Of a DNA stretch of 15,222 nt, positions 14,475-15,222 are shown one piece after another. Both the position numbers and the translations under genes were made by a program. The first letter of the stretch is position 1. Each line of letters starts with the position of its first letter. Origin of the DNA: Methylococcaceae bacterium (lineage in GTDB: Bacteria > Pseudomonadota > Gammaproteobacteria > Methylococcales > Methylococcaceae); the NCBI GenBank assembly GCA_028678445.1, contig JAJRDJ010000160.1, positions 1 through 15,222 on the forward strand. The letters run 5' to 3'. The notes below the pieces were generated by a model that saw only the letters and a program-made list of their open reading frames with translations, did no database searches and was not told the origin of the DNA.

Positions 14475-15222
14475 ATGGAAATCGTACAGCTTCCCGTATT
14501 GCGGGATAACTACATTTATGTGTTACATGATGCCCGGACGGGCATGACCGCGGCAGTCGACCCCGCCGAAGCGCATGCGGTGCTGGACGTTTTGCACCGC
14601 CGTGGCTGGCAGCTGACGTATATCCTCAATACCCACCATCACGCCGATCATGTCGGCGGCAACCTCGAATTGAAGCAGGCAACCGGCTGCCGGATTGTGG
14701 GCTACAGCGCGGGAACCGAGCTCATCCCCGGACTCGACGAGGCCGTGGGTGAGGGCGATCAGGTGGCCATCGGATCGCTTCGAGCCCATGTGCTCGCCTT
14801 GCCCGGGCATACCCGCGGGCATATCGCGTTCTGGTTTCCGGACCATCAGGCGCTATTTTGCGGGGATACCCTGTTTGGCATGGGATGCGGGCGCTTGCTG
14901 GGCGGAACGGCGGAACAGTTGTGGGCATCCCTGGATCGGCTTCGCCAGTTTCCGGCTGAAACCCGTATCTTCTGTGCCCACGAATACACGCAAAACAATG
15001 GCCAGTTTGCGCTGACCGTCGAGCGGGATAACGCCGCACTGCAAAATCGGGCGCGGGAGGTGGAAAAGGCGCGCGAACAAGGGCTGCCGACGGTGCCCAG
15101 GTTATTGAAGGATGAAAGCTCAACCAACCCGTTTCTGCGACCCGAGAGTCCTGAAATACGGAGACACCTGGGGATGCCGCAAGCCACCAATCTGGACATT
15201 TTCACGGAATTGCGCCGGAGAA
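14475..15222 (+). CDS. gloB: Hydroxyacylglutathione hydrolase (glyoxalase II), missing the last codons
   Basis: A cytoplasmic metallo-beta-lactamase-fold enzyme that hydrolyses S-lactoylglutathione to lactate and glutathione, the second step of methylglyoxal detoxification. The binuclear metal site is complete and numbered almost as in the human enzyme: His54, His56, Asp58 and His59 in THHHADH, His112 in PGHTRGH, Asp131 in CGDTLF and His169 in CAHEYT. The glutathione-binding C-terminal part is present (ESSTNPFLR at 214-222, then a segment ending IFTELRRR). The window ends in codon 250, probably only a few residues before the natural stop. GGAG lies five bases before the ATG. The presence of gloB implies a glutathione-using cell. 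Confidence 0.96.
   Translation, partial: MEIVQLPVLRDNYIYVLHDARTGMTAAVDPAEAHAVLDVLHRRGWQLTYILNTHHHADHVGGNLELKQATGCRIVGYSAGTELIPGLDEAVGEGDQVAIGSLRAHVLALPGHTRGHIAFWFPDHQALFCGDTLFGMGCGRLLGGTAEQLWASLDRLRQFPAETRIFCAHEYTQNNGQFALTVERDNAALQNRAREVEKAREQGLPTVPRLLKDESSTNPFLRPESPEIRRHLGMPQATNLDIFTELRRR

Overview
This window looks like chromosomal DNA of a gammaproteobacterium. Most of it is GC-rich; one line I counted by hand inside hemE is 67% G+C. It is densely packed with housekeeping genes in orders familiar from that class: aroK-aroB-hemE; nagZ beside a methylthioinosine-type phosphorylase (as in Pseudomonas); and yciB-yciI-bolA-parvulin isomerase. A purple-sulfur or methanotroph-like lineage is plausible, but the sequence does not fix the genus.

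Layout. (1) Positions 1-5028, minus strand: a tightly coupled run, read right to left as a DUF1244 gene, nagZ, a hypoxanthine phosphoribosyltransferase, an MTA/MTI phosphorylase, a MoxR AAA+ ATPase, a DUF58 protein and the start of a TgpA-like transglutaminase cut by the window edge. Three junctions overlap by 1 or 4 bases (ATGA or TGATG). The phosphorylase would release hypoxanthine, which the neighbouring transferase would convert to IMP. MoxR/DUF58/TgpA is a recurrent three-gene module. (2) Positions 5254-7412, plus strand: yciB, yciI, bolA and a predicted lipoprotein parvulin, ending in a strong hairpin terminator. (3) Positions 7438-8584, minus strand: a PA0069-family radical SAM gene broken by at least four frameshifts. 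(4) Positions 8686-11460, plus strand: aroK, aroB and hemE (shikimate pathway and haem synthesis). (5) Positions 11461-12788: an AT-rich patch (two hand-counted lines at 35-37% G+C) with no intact gene. It holds the remains, or a frameshifted copy, of a small secreted protein of unknown family, several inverted repeats, and one possible small-RNA unit. (6) Positions 12789-14339, minus strand: an APC-family amino-acid permease. Divergent from it is gloB (glyoxalase II), which lacks only its last few codons at the window end.

I found no tRNA, rRNA, CRISPR array, transposase or integrase by eye. Most of the window is ordinary core genome. The places worth a second look are the AT-rich patch with its split secreted protein, the decayed radical SAM gene, and the purine-salvage pairing. 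I do not see convincing evidence of a complete new biological system.
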